Shown here in pieces: positions 1-8,165 of a stretch of 64,000 nucleotides of DNA. Made by a program: the position numbers and the translations under genes. Below the pieces are notes generated by a model, which searched no databases, was not told where the DNA came from, and saw only the letters and a list, made by a program, of their open reading frames with translations. The stretch covers positions 62,001-126,000 of the forward strand of contig NZ_FOLD01000009.1 in the NCBI RefSeq assembly GCF_900112225.1. Direction: 5' to 3'. Every line of letters starts with the position of its first letter. Positions within the stretch are counted from its first letter, which is position 1. The stretch is from Massilia yuzhufengensis (GTDB lineage Bacteria > Pseudomonadota > Gammaproteobacteria > Burkholderiales > Burkholderiaceae_D).

Positions 1-816
1 GGCTCGGTGGTGGTGGTGGCGGCCGGTAACGACAACATGAACGTCAGCAACGCCAGCCCGGCAAACTGCTCCGGCGTCATCGCCGTGGCGGCAACCGGCA
101 AGACCGGCGGCCGTGCATCGTACTCGAACTACGGCACCCTGGTCGACGTCGCAGCCCCAGGCGGCGACGGCAGCTTCAGCGTGATCTCGACCCTGAACTC
201 GGGCACCAGCTCGCCAGGTTCGGACAACTACGCCGGCTACCAGGGCACGTCGATGGCCACCCCGCACGTGGCCGGCGTGGCGGCGCTGATGTTCGCGGCC
301 AAGTCGACCCTGACCCCGGACCAGGTGGAGAGCATGCTCAAGTCGAGCGCGCGCGCCTTCCCCGCAACCTGCTCGGGCTGCGGCACCGGCATCGTGGACG
401 CGACTGCGGCCGTGAATGCGGCGCTGGGCACCGTGATCCCGCCAGGCCCGACCATCACGGAAGTGGAGTCGAACAACACGACCGGCACCGCCAGCCTGAT
501 CTCGACCAGCGGCACCACCGTGAACGGCACCATGGCCAGCACTACCGACACCGACTACTACCGTGTCGACCTGCCGGCCGGCAAAACGCTGGCCTCGGTG
601 CTGACCCCGGGTTCGGGCACTGCCGACTACGACCTGTTCGTGTACAACAGCGCAGGCACGCAACTGGGCAAGAGCGAGAACGGCGCCGGCGCCGTGGACA
701 GCTTCAGCTCGGCCAACACCGGTTCCACCACCTCGACCCGCTATGTGCGCGTGGTCTACTACAGTGGCGGCACCGGCGCGACCAACGGCAAGTACACCCT
801 GAAACTCACCTGGTAA
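1..816 (+). CDS. S8 (subtilisin-like) serine protease with C-terminal PPC domain, 5' end outside window
   Basis: The last 271 codons of a secreted subtilisin-family peptidase; the reading frame is open from base 1. The fragment starts just before the oxyanion-hole block (AAGN, residues 7-10 of the fragment). It contains the catalytic serine block GTSMATPHVAG, with the Ser codon at 250-252. The catalytic Asp and His must lie upstream of the window. From about base 460 to the end there is a bacterial pre-peptidase C-terminal (PPC) domain beginning EVESNNT and ending in a beta-rich YTLKLTW. In this family the PPC domain is usually removed during or after secretion. Two hairpins follow the stop. 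The next gene downstream also carries a PPC domain, but at its N terminus. Expected location is extracellular. Confidence 0.93.
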   Translation, partial: GSVVVVAAGNDNMNVSNASPANCSGVIAVAATGKTGGRASYSNYGTLVDVAAPGGDGSFSVISTLNSGTSSPGSDNYAGYQGTSMATPHVAGVAALMFAAKSTLTPDQVESMLKSSARAFPATCSGCGTGIVDATAAVNAALGTVIPPGPTITEVESNNTTGTASLISTSGTTVNGTMASTTDTDYYRVDLPAGKTLASVLTPGSGTADYDLFVYNSAGTQLGKSENGAGAVDSFSSANTGSTTSTRYVRVVYYSGGTGATNGKYTLKLTW

Positions 817-826
817 CGGTCAGACG

Positions 827-856
827 AAACGGCGCCGCTCCCCTGGCGCCGTTTTA
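827..856 (+). terminator. Intrinsic terminator of the S8 protease gene
   Basis: Inverted repeat AAACGGCGCC / GGCGCCGTTT with an 8-nt loop, followed by TTAT, starting 10 bases after the protease stop. Confidence 0.8.
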
Positions 857-862
857 TCCGGG

Positions 863-890
863 AACGCGCGGCTTGCCGCGCGTTTTTTTA
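863..890 (+). terminator. Second, stronger intrinsic terminator
   Basis: Perfect 10-bp stem AACGCGCGGC / GCCGCGCGTT with a 2-base loop, then a run of T. It stands in tandem with the hairpin at 827-856, so read-through into the next gene should be low. Confidence 0.85.
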
Positions 891-941
891 TTGGGGCGCC
901 GGATCGCGCCGGCTATGCCAGATGGATAGGCCGGATACGAA

Positions 942-961
942 TGAAAATATTCTTACATTTG
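942..961 (+). promoter_or_regulatory. Candidate RpiR operator upstream of the PPC-cyanophycinase gene
   Basis: AT-rich site TGAAAATATTCTTACATT in a GC-rich background. It matches, with one mismatch in 18, the reverse complement of the site at 13922-13939 in the divergent promoter region of the cyanophycin locus. It ends directly upstream of the predicted -35 element at 962. The similarity is seen directly; assignment to the RpiR protein encoded at 14043 is inference. Confidence 0.5.
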
Positions 962-990
962 TTTACTCGTTGAAAATTGTGCTACATAAT
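962..990 (+). promoter_or_regulatory. Predicted sigma-70 promoter of the PPC-cyanophycinase gene
   Basis: TTTACT (962-967), 17-bp spacer, CATAAT (985-990). It lies about 140 bp before the gene in an otherwise gene-free 310-bp interval (817-1126) that holds two terminators, the candidate operator and this promoter. Confidence 0.5.
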
Positions 991-1126
991 CGACGCAGCC
1001 CAGCAGTATGTTTCTCCGCACCCATCGCAGGTAGCTCACGGAAGTTTCACCCGAAAGGAGGAGACGGTCGTATCGGCAGATCCAGGCAATCCACAACATG
1101 GCGTCGTATAACAATGGGGGTCATAC

Positions 1127-2497
1127 ATGAATATCGCCACAATGCTACGTGTACTACTGCTGGCCGCGGCAGCCGGTGTCACCGGCGCCGCGCAGGCAGC
1201 CAAGCCAACTTGCAGGACCATTGAAGCCGAACCGAACAACACCAGTACCCAGGCCAACACCGGCTTGTGCCCAGGCACGGCAGCCAGCGGGACGATAATC
1301 GCCAGCACCGACCTCGACTGGTTCCGGATCGACGTGCCGAACGCGGGCCTGGTGTCGATCAACCTCTCCCATGCCCAGGGAATCGACCTCGACTGGATCC
1401 TGAGCAACGCGGCAGGGACCGACGTCGCCTCTGGCGCCAGCGTGAGCAATCCGGAAAGCGGCAGCTTCAATGCGACCACGACCGGCACGTATTATGTGCG
1501 GGTGCGCAGCAATGCCGGGACCGGCAGCTACAGCTTGACCGTCACCTTGCCCGGCGCGGCAACAGCCTGCACCTTCCCCAAGAAAGTCAACCTGGGCAAG
1601 ACCGGCAACGCCACGCCGAAGGCGACCACCACGACCGGCGGCGCGCTGCTGATGGGCGGCGGCCTCGATGTGGATGAAGCCTTCAAGTGGATGATCGCGC
1701 GTTCCGGCGGCGGCGACTTCGTGATCCTGCGCTCGAGCGGCACGAATGCCTACAACGACTACATCTACGCCATGGGCGGCATCAATTCGGTGCAGACCCT
1801 GCTCATCGCCAACACGACCGACGCCAATAACGCCTGCGTGGTCCAGACCATCCGCAATGCGGCGGCGGTCTTCCTGGCGGGCGGGGACCAGGCCAACTAC
1901 ATCAATTACTTCAAGGGCCAGGGTGTCGGCAATGCCTTGAACTACCTGGTCAACACCAAGGGCGCGCCGGTCGGCGGCACCAGTGCCGGGATGGCCGTGA
2001 TGGGGCAGTACTACCACCCGGGCGGCGCCCCGGACAATACCAGCGTGCTGGCCAATCCAACCGCGGTGGCGGTGGGGAACAACTTCATCGCCCATCCGGT
2101 GCTGACCAACCTGGTGACCGACCAGCACTTCACGCAGCGTACCCGGCAGCCGCGCCTGGTGAGCTTCATGGCCAGCAGCCTGTACAACTACGGCGCCGGC
2201 TGGGCCAGCATGAAGGGCGTGGGCGCCGATGAAAATACCGCCGTCGCCGTGGACACCGGCGGCGTCGGCAAAGTCTACGGAAGCGGCAATGCCTTCTTCG
2301 TGCGCGGCACCGACAGCCCCGAGGTATTGCAGCCGGCGACGCCCCTGACCTGGTACCGGGCAGCCCAGGCGCTGCGCGTCTACAAGGTACCGGGAACGGC
2401 GGCCGGCACGAATACCTTCAATCTGATCAACTGGACCGGGACCGGAGGAACGACTGGCTACTGGAGTTCCAACAACGGCACCTGGCTCATGAACTGA
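1127..2497 (+). CDS. Secreted cyanophycinase-like peptidase (family S51) with N-terminal PPC domain
   Basis: 456 residues. Residues 1-24 form a signal peptide ending in AQA. Residues about 30-145 are a PPC domain (EAEPNNT ... YSLTVTL). The rest is a peptidase S51 cyanophycinase fold: GGG block near 175, AGGDQ near 250, and the nucleophile motif GTSAG with Ser286. Cyanophycinases cut multi-L-arginyl-poly-L-aspartate to beta-Asp-Arg dipeptides, and exported forms (CphE-like) let bacteria use polymer released by other cells. A weak GGGGG Shine-Dalgarno precedes the ATG. A second, PPC-free paralogue lies at 17785, and the two share a candidate operator. Substrate is inferred from family only; some S51 members cleave other Asp peptides. 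Confidence 0.82.
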   Translation: MNIATMLRVLLLAAAAGVTGAAQAAKPTCRTIEAEPNNTSTQANTGLCPGTAASGTIIASTDLDWFRIDVPNAGLVSINLSHAQGIDLDWILSNAAGTDVASGASVSNPESGSFNATTTGTYYVRVRSNAGTGSYSLTVTLPGAATACTFPKKVNLGKTGNATPKATTTTGGALLMGGGLDVDEAFKWMIARSGGGDFVILRSSGTNAYNDYIYAMGGINSVQTLLIANTTDANNACVVQTIRNAAAVFLAGGDQANYINYFKGQGVGNALNYLVNTKGAPVGGTSAGMAVMGQYYHPGGAPDNTSVLANPTAVAVGNNFIAHPVLTNLVTDQHFTQRTRQPRLVSFMASSLYNYGAGWASMKGVGADENTAVAVDTGGVGKVYGSGNAFFVRGTDSPEVLQPATPLTWYRAAQALRVYKVPGTAAGTNTFNLINWTGTGGTTGYWSSNNGTWLMN

Positions 2498-2517
2498 GCG
2501 CGGAAAGGACCACACCC

Positions 2518-2910
2518 ATGAAAATCCCAGCAGTTTTCCTGCTTGCCGCTTCGCTCGGCGCTGCGGCCTTCGCCGCCGAGCCGGTCAATCATGTCTACAC
2601 GCCGGCTGACGGCGTCCACGAGACCAGGATGTTCCATGCCTGCCACGACGATGAGGACGTGCAGAAACGCCAGAAGATCAACCTCGTCATGGGCGCACTA
2701 GCATCGACCGACGTGGAGGCGGTGGCCCGGAAAGTCGAGTCCGGCAAGCCGTCTACGGAATTGATCCTGTTCCGGGTGAAGGGCAGGGACGCCAGCATCA
2801 AGACCCTGTTCCGCAGCAACGATGGGCCGCACTGCCAGCAGGGCGTGCACAGCCTGCAGTTCACCGACCGGACCGTCCATTCGCCAAACCAGCTCGGCGT
2901 GAAGCGCTGA
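2518..2910 (+). CDS. Small exported protein of unknown function
   Basis: 130 residues starting 20 bp after the PPC-cyanophycinase stop, with the likely ribosome-binding site GGAAAGGA about 10 bases before the ATG, so probably co-transcribed. Residues 1-20 form a signal peptide (MKIPAVFLLAASLGAAAFA, cleavage before EPVN). The mature part is hydrophilic with two cysteines (in FHACHDDE and HCQQG), which could form a disulfide in the periplasm. I do not recognise a family. The operon position suggests a role linked to the secreted peptidase, but nothing in the sequence shows what it does. Confidence 0.75.
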   Translation: MKIPAVFLLAASLGAAAFAAEPVNHVYTPADGVHETRMFHACHDDEDVQKRQKINLVMGALASTDVEAVARKVESGKPSTELILFRVKGRDASIKTLFRSNDGPHCQQGVHSLQFTDRTVHSPNQLGVKR

Positions 2911-2919
2911 GCCGGCCGG

Positions 2920-2949
2920 CAAGGCGTTGCAGCAGCTTGCAACGCCTTG
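2920..2949 (+). terminator. Perfect 12-bp hairpin, possible terminator without T tract
   Basis: CAAGGCGTTGCA (2920-2931) pairs perfectly with TGCAACGCCTTG (2938-2949), with a 6-nt loop. It begins 9 bases after the stop of the small exported protein. No T run follows, so it may be a weak terminator or an mRNA 3' stabiliser. Confidence 0.5.
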
Positions 2950-2975
2950 CAAGAAATCCGCTTTGGGTTGATACT
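2947..2975 (+). promoter_or_regulatory. Predicted dinB promoter
   Basis: TTGCAA (2947-2952), 17-bp spacer, GATACT (2970-2975). The -10 region is overlapped by the LexA box at 2972, as expected for an SOS-repressed promoter. Confidence 0.45.
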
Positions 2976-2991
2976 GTATGGAATTACAGTA
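2972..2991 (+). promoter_or_regulatory. LexA-binding SOS box of dinB
   Basis: TACTGTATGGAATTACAGTA has the canonical CTG-N10-CAG layout with perfect TACTGTA/TACAGTA arms. It is 31 bp before the dinB start. LexA repression of dinB is well established in proteobacteria. Confidence 0.88.
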
Positions 2992-3022
2992 GTCGGCCCC
3001 GCCGTGGGGCGGCCTCGCCCTT

Positions 3023-4135
3023 GTGAACGCCCCGCTCCGTAAAATCATCCACTGCGATTGCGACTGTTTCTATGCATCGGTCGAAATGCGCGACGATCCG
3101 TCGCTGCGCGGGCGTCCGCTCGCGGTCGGCGGCCGTTCCGACCAGCGCGGCGTGGTGGCCACCTGCAACTACGAGGCGCGCCGTTTCGGCATCCATTCGG
3201 CCATGGCCACGGCCCAGGCGATGAAGCTGTGCCCGGGCTTGCTGGTGATCCCGCCGGCGATGGAAAAGTACCGCATCGCCTCCCACCAGATCATGGACAT
3301 CTACCGCGACTACACCGACCTGGTGGAGCCGCTGTCGCTCGACGAAGCCTACCTGGACGTCACCCACGCCACCCAGTGCAAGGGCAGCGCCACCCTGATC
3401 GCCCAGGAAATCCGGCAGCGGATTTTCGACACCGTCGGCATCACCGCCTCGGCCGGGGTGGCGCCGAACAAGTTCGTGGCCAAGATCGCCAGCGACTGGA
3501 ACAAGCCGGACGGGCTGTTCCTGGTGCGGCCGGAAGAAGTGGATGCCTTCGTGGCCGCGCTGCCTGTGAAAAAGCTGTATGGCGTGGGCAAGGTGACGGC
3601 CGACAAGATGCACCGCCTCGGCCTGCAGACCTGCGCCGACATGCGGACCTGGAGCATGGACCGGCTGCAGGAGCACTTCGGCAGCTTCGGCGCCCGCCTG
3701 TACGAGCTGTGCCGCGGCATCGACCGCCGCGAAGTGAACACCTCGCGCGAGCGCAAGTCGATCAGCACCGAGGAAACCTATACGCCCGACGTGCCCGACC
3801 TGGAAGCCTGCCTGAAGCTGCTGCCGGATTTGTATGAACACCTGCTGGGCCGCATCAAGCGCAACGGTGCTGAAAAATTCATCAACAAGCTGTTCGTGAA
3901 GATCAAGTTCTCGGACTTCCAGCAGACCACGGTGGAGTGTGTTGGCTATGCGCCACATATTCCGACCTTTGCCCGCCTGATGGAAACCGGCTGGGCCCGC
4001 GCCAGCCGTCCGGTGCGCCTGCTGGGCGTCGGCGTGCGCCTGGGCGACACCGAGATCGTCGAGCAACTGCGCCTGTTCGACGATACCCTGCCGGCGGCGA
4101 TCGCCGAGCCTGTTGACGACCCGACAATAGATTAA
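3023..4135 (+). CDS. dinB: DNA polymerase IV (Y-family translesion polymerase)
   Basis: 370 residues from a GTG start, the first plausible start after the SOS box. Y-family hallmarks: HCDCDCF with the metal-binding Asp12, YASVE (18-22), and SLDEAYLD with catalytic Asp107-Glu108. The fingers, palm, thumb and little-finger regions are all present at normal length. The enzyme copies damaged or stalled templates in the cytoplasm without proofreading and causes untargeted mutagenesis during the SOS response. Regulation by LexA is visible from the adjacent box. The C terminus lacks the usual QLxLF clamp-binding end but has a similar EQLRLF motif 23 residues before it. Confidence 0.96.
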   Translation: MNAPLRKIIHCDCDCFYASVEMRDDPSLRGRPLAVGGRSDQRGVVATCNYEARRFGIHSAMATAQAMKLCPGLLVIPPAMEKYRIASHQIMDIYRDYTDLVEPLSLDEAYLDVTHATQCKGSATLIAQEIRQRIFDTVGITASAGVAPNKFVAKIASDWNKPDGLFLVRPEEVDAFVAALPVKKLYGVGKVTADKMHRLGLQTCADMRTWSMDRLQEHFGSFGARLYELCRGIDRREVNTSRERKSISTEETYTPDVPDLEACLKLLPDLYEHLLGRIKRNGAEKFINKLFVKIKFSDFQQTTVECVGYAPHIPTFARLMETGWARASRPVRLLGVGVRLGDTEIVEQLRLFDDTLPAAIAEPVDDPTID

Positions 4136-4221
4136 TTTTTTGCCCCTGCTGCCGGATGCATTTGCTCCTCGGCAGCGTAGAATGTCGTTCCCTTGAAATA
4201 CTGAATAATCGGATAAAGCGT

Positions 4222-5118
4222 ATGTGGTTCAAGAATCTCCAGATCTATCGCCTGCCTGCTCCATGGGCGTTCAACCCTGAACAAATGGAAGAAGCGCTGC
4301 AGTCGCAGGCGTTCTCCCCTGCCAGCAGCAACGAGCTGCTGCGCCAGGGCTGGGATTCGCCACGCGCCAACGGCAAGCTGGTGCACGTCGTCAACAAGCA
4401 GATGCTGATGATGCTGGGCACCGAGAAGAAGCTCCTGCCGAGCTCGGTGATCAACCAGGTCGCCAAGGCCAAGGCCGCCGAGATGGAAGAGCAGCAGGGC
4501 TTCCCGCCAGGTAAAAAGGCAATGAAGGAACTGAAGGAGCGCGTCGCCGAAGAACTGCTGCCGCGCGCCTTCTCGATCCGCAGCAACGTGTGGGTCTGGA
4601 TCGACCCGGTCAACGGCTGGCTGGTGGTCGATGCCGCCAGCCCGGCCAAGGCCGACGACGTCATCAAGCTGCTGCTCAAGGCGGTCGACCGCATGCCGCT
4701 CGAGTCGCTGCGCGTGCAGCGCTCGCCGGTGGCCGTCATGACCGGCTGGCTGGAAGCCGACGAAGCGCCGTACGGCTTCACCATCGACCAGGACACCGAA
4801 CTGCGCGCCACCGGCGAAAGCCGCGCCGCCGTGCGCTACGTGAAGCACACCCTGGAACCGGACGACATCCGCCGCCACATCGCCGCCGGCAAGCAGTGCA
4901 CCCGCCTGGCCATGACCTGGAACGACCGCATCAGCTTCGTGCTGACCGAGTCGCTGGCGATCAAGGGCGTCAAGCCACTGGACGTGATCAAGGAAGGCGA
5001 AGCCGCGACCTATAGCGACGATGAGCGTTTCGATAACGACATCGTGCTGATGACGGGCGAGATGGCGAAGCTGCTGACGGACGTGGTGGAAGCGCTGGGC
5101 GGCGAAGCCAAGGCTTGA
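4222..5118 (+). CDS. rdgC: Recombination-associated protein RdgC
   Basis: 298 residues, the family's usual size (about 300). Start chosen at [11 protein letters not shown], the conserved N terminus; upstream in-frame codons are not conserved. RdgC is a ring-shaped, sequence-independent DNA-binding protein of the nucleoid that limits RecA filament formation; in Neisseria it also affects pilin variation. The protein contains the expected VWVWIDP and GWLEADEAP segments. It sits alone, 86 bp after dinB on the same strand. A possible TAGAAT -10 element at 4178 has no convincing -35. Confidence 0.95.
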   Translation: MWFKNLQIYRLPAPWAFNPEQMEEALQSQAFSPASSNELLRQGWDSPRANGKLVHVVNKQMLMMLGTEKKLLPSSVINQVAKAKAAEMEEQQGFPPGKKAMKELKERVAEELLPRAFSIRSNVWVWIDPVNGWLVVDAASPAKADDVIKLLLKAVDRMPLESLRVQRSPVAVMTGWLEADEAPYGFTIDQDTELRATGESRAAVRYVKHTLEPDDIRRHIAAGKQCTRLAMTWNDRISFVLTESLAIKGVKPLDVIKEGEAATYSDDERFDNDIVLMTGEMAKLLTDVVEALGGEAKA

Positions 5119-5164
5119 GTTCCCGAAATACTGGGACGTAAGCCAAGCAAGCAAACACTTGAAT

Positions 5165-5264
5165 CGTCGTTCCGGCGCAGGCCGGAACCCAATTTTTTCG
5201 AATAGCCGTCAGCGCTGACTTCGGACGAGAAATGGGATTCCGGCCTACGCCGAAATGACGGTTT
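5165..5264. repeat. Paired inverted REP-like repeat, copy 1
   Basis: Left unit CGTCGTTCCGGCGCAGGCC.. (from 5165) ends in GGAACCCAATTTTTT; the inverted right unit runs 5231-5264. Each unit contains a TTCCGGC/GCCGGAA-type hairpin next to a T or A tract. It lies between convergent rdgC and the asparaginase-like gene, so it may act as a bidirectional terminator. Five related pairs occur in this window. Confidence 0.8.
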
Positions 5265-5279
5265 TCACGCTAGTGGATG

Positions 5280-5765
5280 TCACAGCGGCTGGAACACGCC
5301 CGCCGCCCGATTCTTCGTCACGTTGTCCCACGAGAACACCTGCCCATTCATGGCGACATACACGCCGGCCGGCAAGGTCTGCGCGACGCCGCAGGCCAGG
5401 CCCAGGTTGAACAGCGCGTCCGAGTTCGCGATCTCGTACGGAATCATGGCGCCGGTCAGCACGATGGCCTGGTCCAGCTTGGCCGCGCCCAGCACGGCCG
5501 CGGTGTCGCGCATGGTGTCGGTGCCGTGGATGATGACGATCGCCTTCTCTTTTGCTGCCTGGCAGGAAGCCAGCACGCGCTGGCGGTCGGCGTCCTGCAT
5601 GTCGAGCGAGTCGAGCAGCGGCAGCACTTCGAGCTCGACCGGAATGGTCATGCGCGAGCGGGCGATCACCGCCGGCAAATGGCTGTCGGCAAAGCCGAGC
5701 ACGCCATTAAGTTCGTTATAGTGTTTGTCGAAAGTGCCGCCGGTAGCGATGATGCGCAAAGTCAT
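5280..5765 (-). CDS. Stand-alone asparaginase N-terminal-domain protein
   Basis: 161 residues that match only the N-terminal half of type I/II L-asparaginases (about 330 residues). IATGGTFDKHY (6-16) carries the first catalytic Thr, and HGTDTM (about 80-85) carries the second Thr-Asp pair. The C-terminal dimerisation domain is absent and the ORF ends cleanly in a normal stop. Single-domain proteins of this kind occur as ordinary genes in Burkholderiales as I recall, so it is probably not a decayed gene. Whether it hydrolyses asparagine is uncertain, because part of the asparaginase site is built by the missing domain in the dimer. No signal peptide, so cytoplasmic. Confidence 0.8.
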   Translation of the reverse strand: MTLRIIATGGTFDKHYNELNGVLGFADSHLPAVIARSRMTIPVELEVLPLLDSLDMQDADRQRVLASCQAAKEKAIVIIHGTDTMRDTAAVLGAAKLDQAIVLTGAMIPYEIANSDALFNLGLACGVAQTLPAGVYVAMNGQVFSWDNVTKNRAAGVFQPL

Positions 5766-5901
5766 AGTGATTTGTCCACGTGCGAAAAAAGGTGGGTAAT
5801 GATAGCCCCAAACGCGTGTGTATCTGTATGTGACTGCGCTAGAATCGGCCGGATCGGATGAGTATACTCAGGCCTTCCCCTTCCTCTTTTCACTTGTTCC
5901 C

Positions 5902-6657
5902 ATGAAAGCCGTCGCACCGGGCACCGTCATCTTCCACCGTCATAAGGGCTATGGCGTGATCACCCACGTCAACCTCATGACCGGCTGGATTTCCGCGCGC
6001 TTCGGCAACGAGCAGCGCGCCCTCGACTTGAATTTGTCGAGCGACGAGGTGCAGCACGCCGACGGCGAACCCATCCTGTTCCGCCGCGCCCCGCCCGATC
6101 GCATGCCGCACGCGCGCCTGATGGCCGTGGTGCGCGAACTGCACAAGGCGGGCTACCAGAAGCTGTACCTGTATTCCTGGCCCAAGCCCTCCGGCCTGCA
6201 CTGGCGCTGGCATCTGTTCACCGGCCCGCGTAACTGGATGCAGCGCACCTGGCGCGAAGGCTGGTATGGCTCGGGCGCGGAGTACAACAATAATCCGGTG
6301 ATGGGCTGGGGCGATTCGCCCGGCGCGACCACTGACGAGCTCATCCATGCACTGGCGAAGTTCGATCCGCAAGGACTGGCGCAGGCGCTGGGGCGGGATG
6401 AAGACCACACCGCGTGGTTCGAGGATGTCTGCGGATTGCTGCTGCCGGGCTACATGTACAGCCTGAACATGGAGCGGCCCGCCGGAGGCGGATTGGTCGA
6501 AGCACCGCCGGTGCCCGTGGTGCCGGTGCGGGCAGGCTTGCAGCCGTATGCGGGGCCCGGCATCGGCTGGCCGCCGGGGTGGGCGGGGCTGTGGACTGGT
6601 ACGCACGTGATGCCGGCGCGGAAGCTGAGTTTTTCGGGGGAGGCGGAGTTGGGTTGA
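5902..6657 (+). CDS. Conserved-type hypothetical protein
   Basis: 251 residues. Start chosen at MKAVAPGTVIFHRHKGYGVI; a longer in-frame start at 5818 overlaps promoter-like sequence (TATACT at 5863). The N terminus (about residues 4-40) looks like a small beta-barrel of the KOW/CarD style (GTVIFHRHKGYGVI ... GWISARF). The middle is rich in Trp and aromatic residues (HWRWHLF, NWMQRTW) and the last 50 residues are Pro/Gly rich. No signal peptide or membrane segment. I do not recognise the family. It is divergent from the asparaginase-like gene. Confidence 0.7.
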   Translation: MKAVAPGTVIFHRHKGYGVITHVNLMTGWISARFGNEQRALDLNLSSDEVQHADGEPILFRRAPPDRMPHARLMAVVRELHKAGYQKLYLYSWPKPSGLHWRWHLFTGPRNWMQRTWREGWYGSGAEYNNNPVMGWGDSPGATTDELIHALAKFDPQGLAQALGRDEDHTAWFEDVCGLLLPGYMYSLNMERPAGGGLVEAPPVPVVPVRAGLQPYAGPGIGWPPGWAGLWTGTHVMPARKLSFSGEAELG

Positions 6658-6692
6658 GGCTCGCTGCGCTCGGTGCGTTTTCTTCTGTTCGC

Positions 6693-6812
6693 AAAAATTG
6701 GGTTCCTGCCTGCGCCGGAACGACGTGATGATGTTAGCGATATGTTTCGATACCTCTGGTATGCACCTCCAGCCTTAGAACCGTCGCTCCGGCGAAGGCC
6801 GGAGCCTAATTT
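6693..6812. repeat. Paired inverted REP-like repeat, copy 2 (units in reversed order)
   Basis: AAAAATTGGGTTCC..GGAACGACG (6693-6725) and CCGTCGCTCCGGCGAAGGCC.. (6781-6812). Here the A-tract unit comes first, opposite to copy 1. It lies between two convergent genes, downstream of both. Confidence 0.75.
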
Positions 6813-6831
6813 CTACGCCGAAGTCCGTCCT

Positions 6832-7824
6832 TCACCCCTTACCCAGCACCTCTGGATTCAACACATTCTCCGCCTCCCCCTCTGCAAACCTCACCACATT
6901 CTCAAACGCCGCCTGGAAATAAATCTCATAACTGTCCTGCTCCACATACCCCAGGTGCGGCGTGGCCAGCACCGTCGGGATCCGCAGCAGCGGTGAATCC
7001 GCCCGCAGCGGCTCGCTGGCAAACACATCCAGCGCCGCATACCCTGGCCGCCCGGCGCGCAGCCCCTGTTCCAGCGCCCCTTCCGCCACCAGTTCGGCCC
7101 GGCTGGTATTGACGAACAGCGCATCCGGCTTCATCCGCGCCAGGTCCTCGGCCGTCACCGCCCCGCGGGTCGCATCGCTCAGGCGCAGGTGCACGGTCAA
7201 TACGTCCGCCTGCGCGAACAAGGCCTCGCGCGAATCCGCCGCCTCGAACCCGTCCGCCACCGCCGCCTGCCGGCTGCTTTCGCTCCCCCACACCAGCACG
7301 CGCATCCCGAAGGCCCGCGCATATCCTGCCACCAGGCGCCCGATCTTGCCATAGCCCCAGATCGCCAGGGTACGCCCGCGCAGCGAGCGCCCAATGCCGT
7401 TGAGCACCGGGTTGGTCGACGCCGTCTGCCACAGTCCCTCCTTGAGGTTGGTGGCATAGGGCACGATCTTGCGGCTGGCCGCCATGATCAGCGCCCACGT
7501 CAGTTCGGACGGCGCCACCGGTGAACCGATGCCCTCGGCAATCGCAATGCCGTGCCCGGTGGCGGCGGCGACGTCGATGTGGCCGCTGACCTTGCCTGTC
7601 TGGGAAATCAGCTTCAGGTTCGGCAGCTTGGCCAGCAGCGCAGCGGGGAAGGCGGTGCGTTCACGGATGAGCACGACTGCATCGAAAGGCGCCAGCCGCA
7701 GGGCGAGTTGGCCCTGGCCGCGGATGGAATGGTTGAAGACTTTCACCTCGTGGCCATCGAGCAGCTTGAAGCACGAAAGACCCCGCACGGCGTCCTGGTA
7801 ATCGTCGAGAACAGCTATTCGCAT
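6832..7824 (-). CDS. D-2-hydroxyacid dehydrogenase family protein (NAD-dependent)
   Basis: 330 residues. N-terminal substrate domain (MRIAVLDDYQD, about 1-100); Rossmann segment with GYGKIG near residue 158; substrate-binding Arg in NTSRAELV near 240; catalytic His in ATPHLGY near 293. This is the architecture of phosphoglycerate/glycerate/lactate dehydrogenases, which reduce 2-keto acids to D-2-hydroxy acids with NAD(P)H in the cytoplasm. The residues do not tell me which keto acid is used, so no gene symbol is given. The gene stands alone, divergent from pckG across a 341-bp region. Confidence 0.88.
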   Translation of the reverse strand: MRIAVLDDYQDAVRGLSCFKLLDGHEVKVFNHSIRGQGQLALRLAPFDAVVLIRERTAFPAALLAKLPNLKLISQTGKVSGHIDVAAATGHGIAIAEGIGSPVAPSELTWALIMAASRKIVPYATNLKEGLWQTASTNPVLNGIGRSLRGRTLAIWGYGKIGRLVAGYARAFGMRVLVWGSESSRQAAVADGFEAADSREALFAQADVLTVHLRLSDATRGAVTAEDLARMKPDALFVNTSRAELVAEGALEQGLRAGRPGYAALDVFASEPLRADSPLLRIPTVLATPHLGYVEQDSYEIYFQAAFENVVRFAEGEAENVLNPEVLGKG

Positions 7825-7892
7825 ATGAGTTTCTACCTTTCAACATTTGACGCGTAGCGAAATAACAGGTTCCAAAAAGATGGGGAATAGCC

Positions 7893-7933
7893 TACTACAT
7901 TACTGGGTCATTTTCTGCTACTTTTTTGTAGTA
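7893..7933. promoter_or_regulatory. Inverted repeat in the hydroxyacid dehydrogenase-pckG divergent region
   Basis: TACTACA (7893-7899) and TGTAGTA (7927-7933) flank 27 bp of AT-rich sequence about 70 bp upstream of the dehydrogenase start. A lone -10-like TACAAT sits at 7963-7968. The rest of the 7825-8165 interval shows no gene. A regulator site is possible; no regulator is identified. Confidence 0.3.
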
Positions 7934-8165
7934 AGAGCGCCCGAATCCACGTTTGCCGGGTGTACAATCGGCCAATTATTCAGGGTTCGGCACGCTCGTG
8001 TTGGGCCCAGCAGCAAGGTTCCCGGCCTCCTCCTTATGAGACCGTCGACACGACCGCCGTAAACGCCGCGCTCCGCTGGAGCGATATGCCAAGCAGGGCA
8101 CGGCCAGACGGACAGGCCGTGCGTGCAGGGACAGACAGCATTCTTAATTGGCATTGGAGGTAGTC

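Noticed and set aside
5818..5901. Longer N terminus of the hypothetical protein at 5902
   Set aside because: The extra 28 residues cover a promoter-like TATACT and do not look like a signal peptide; the ATG at 5902 begins a regular folded segment.
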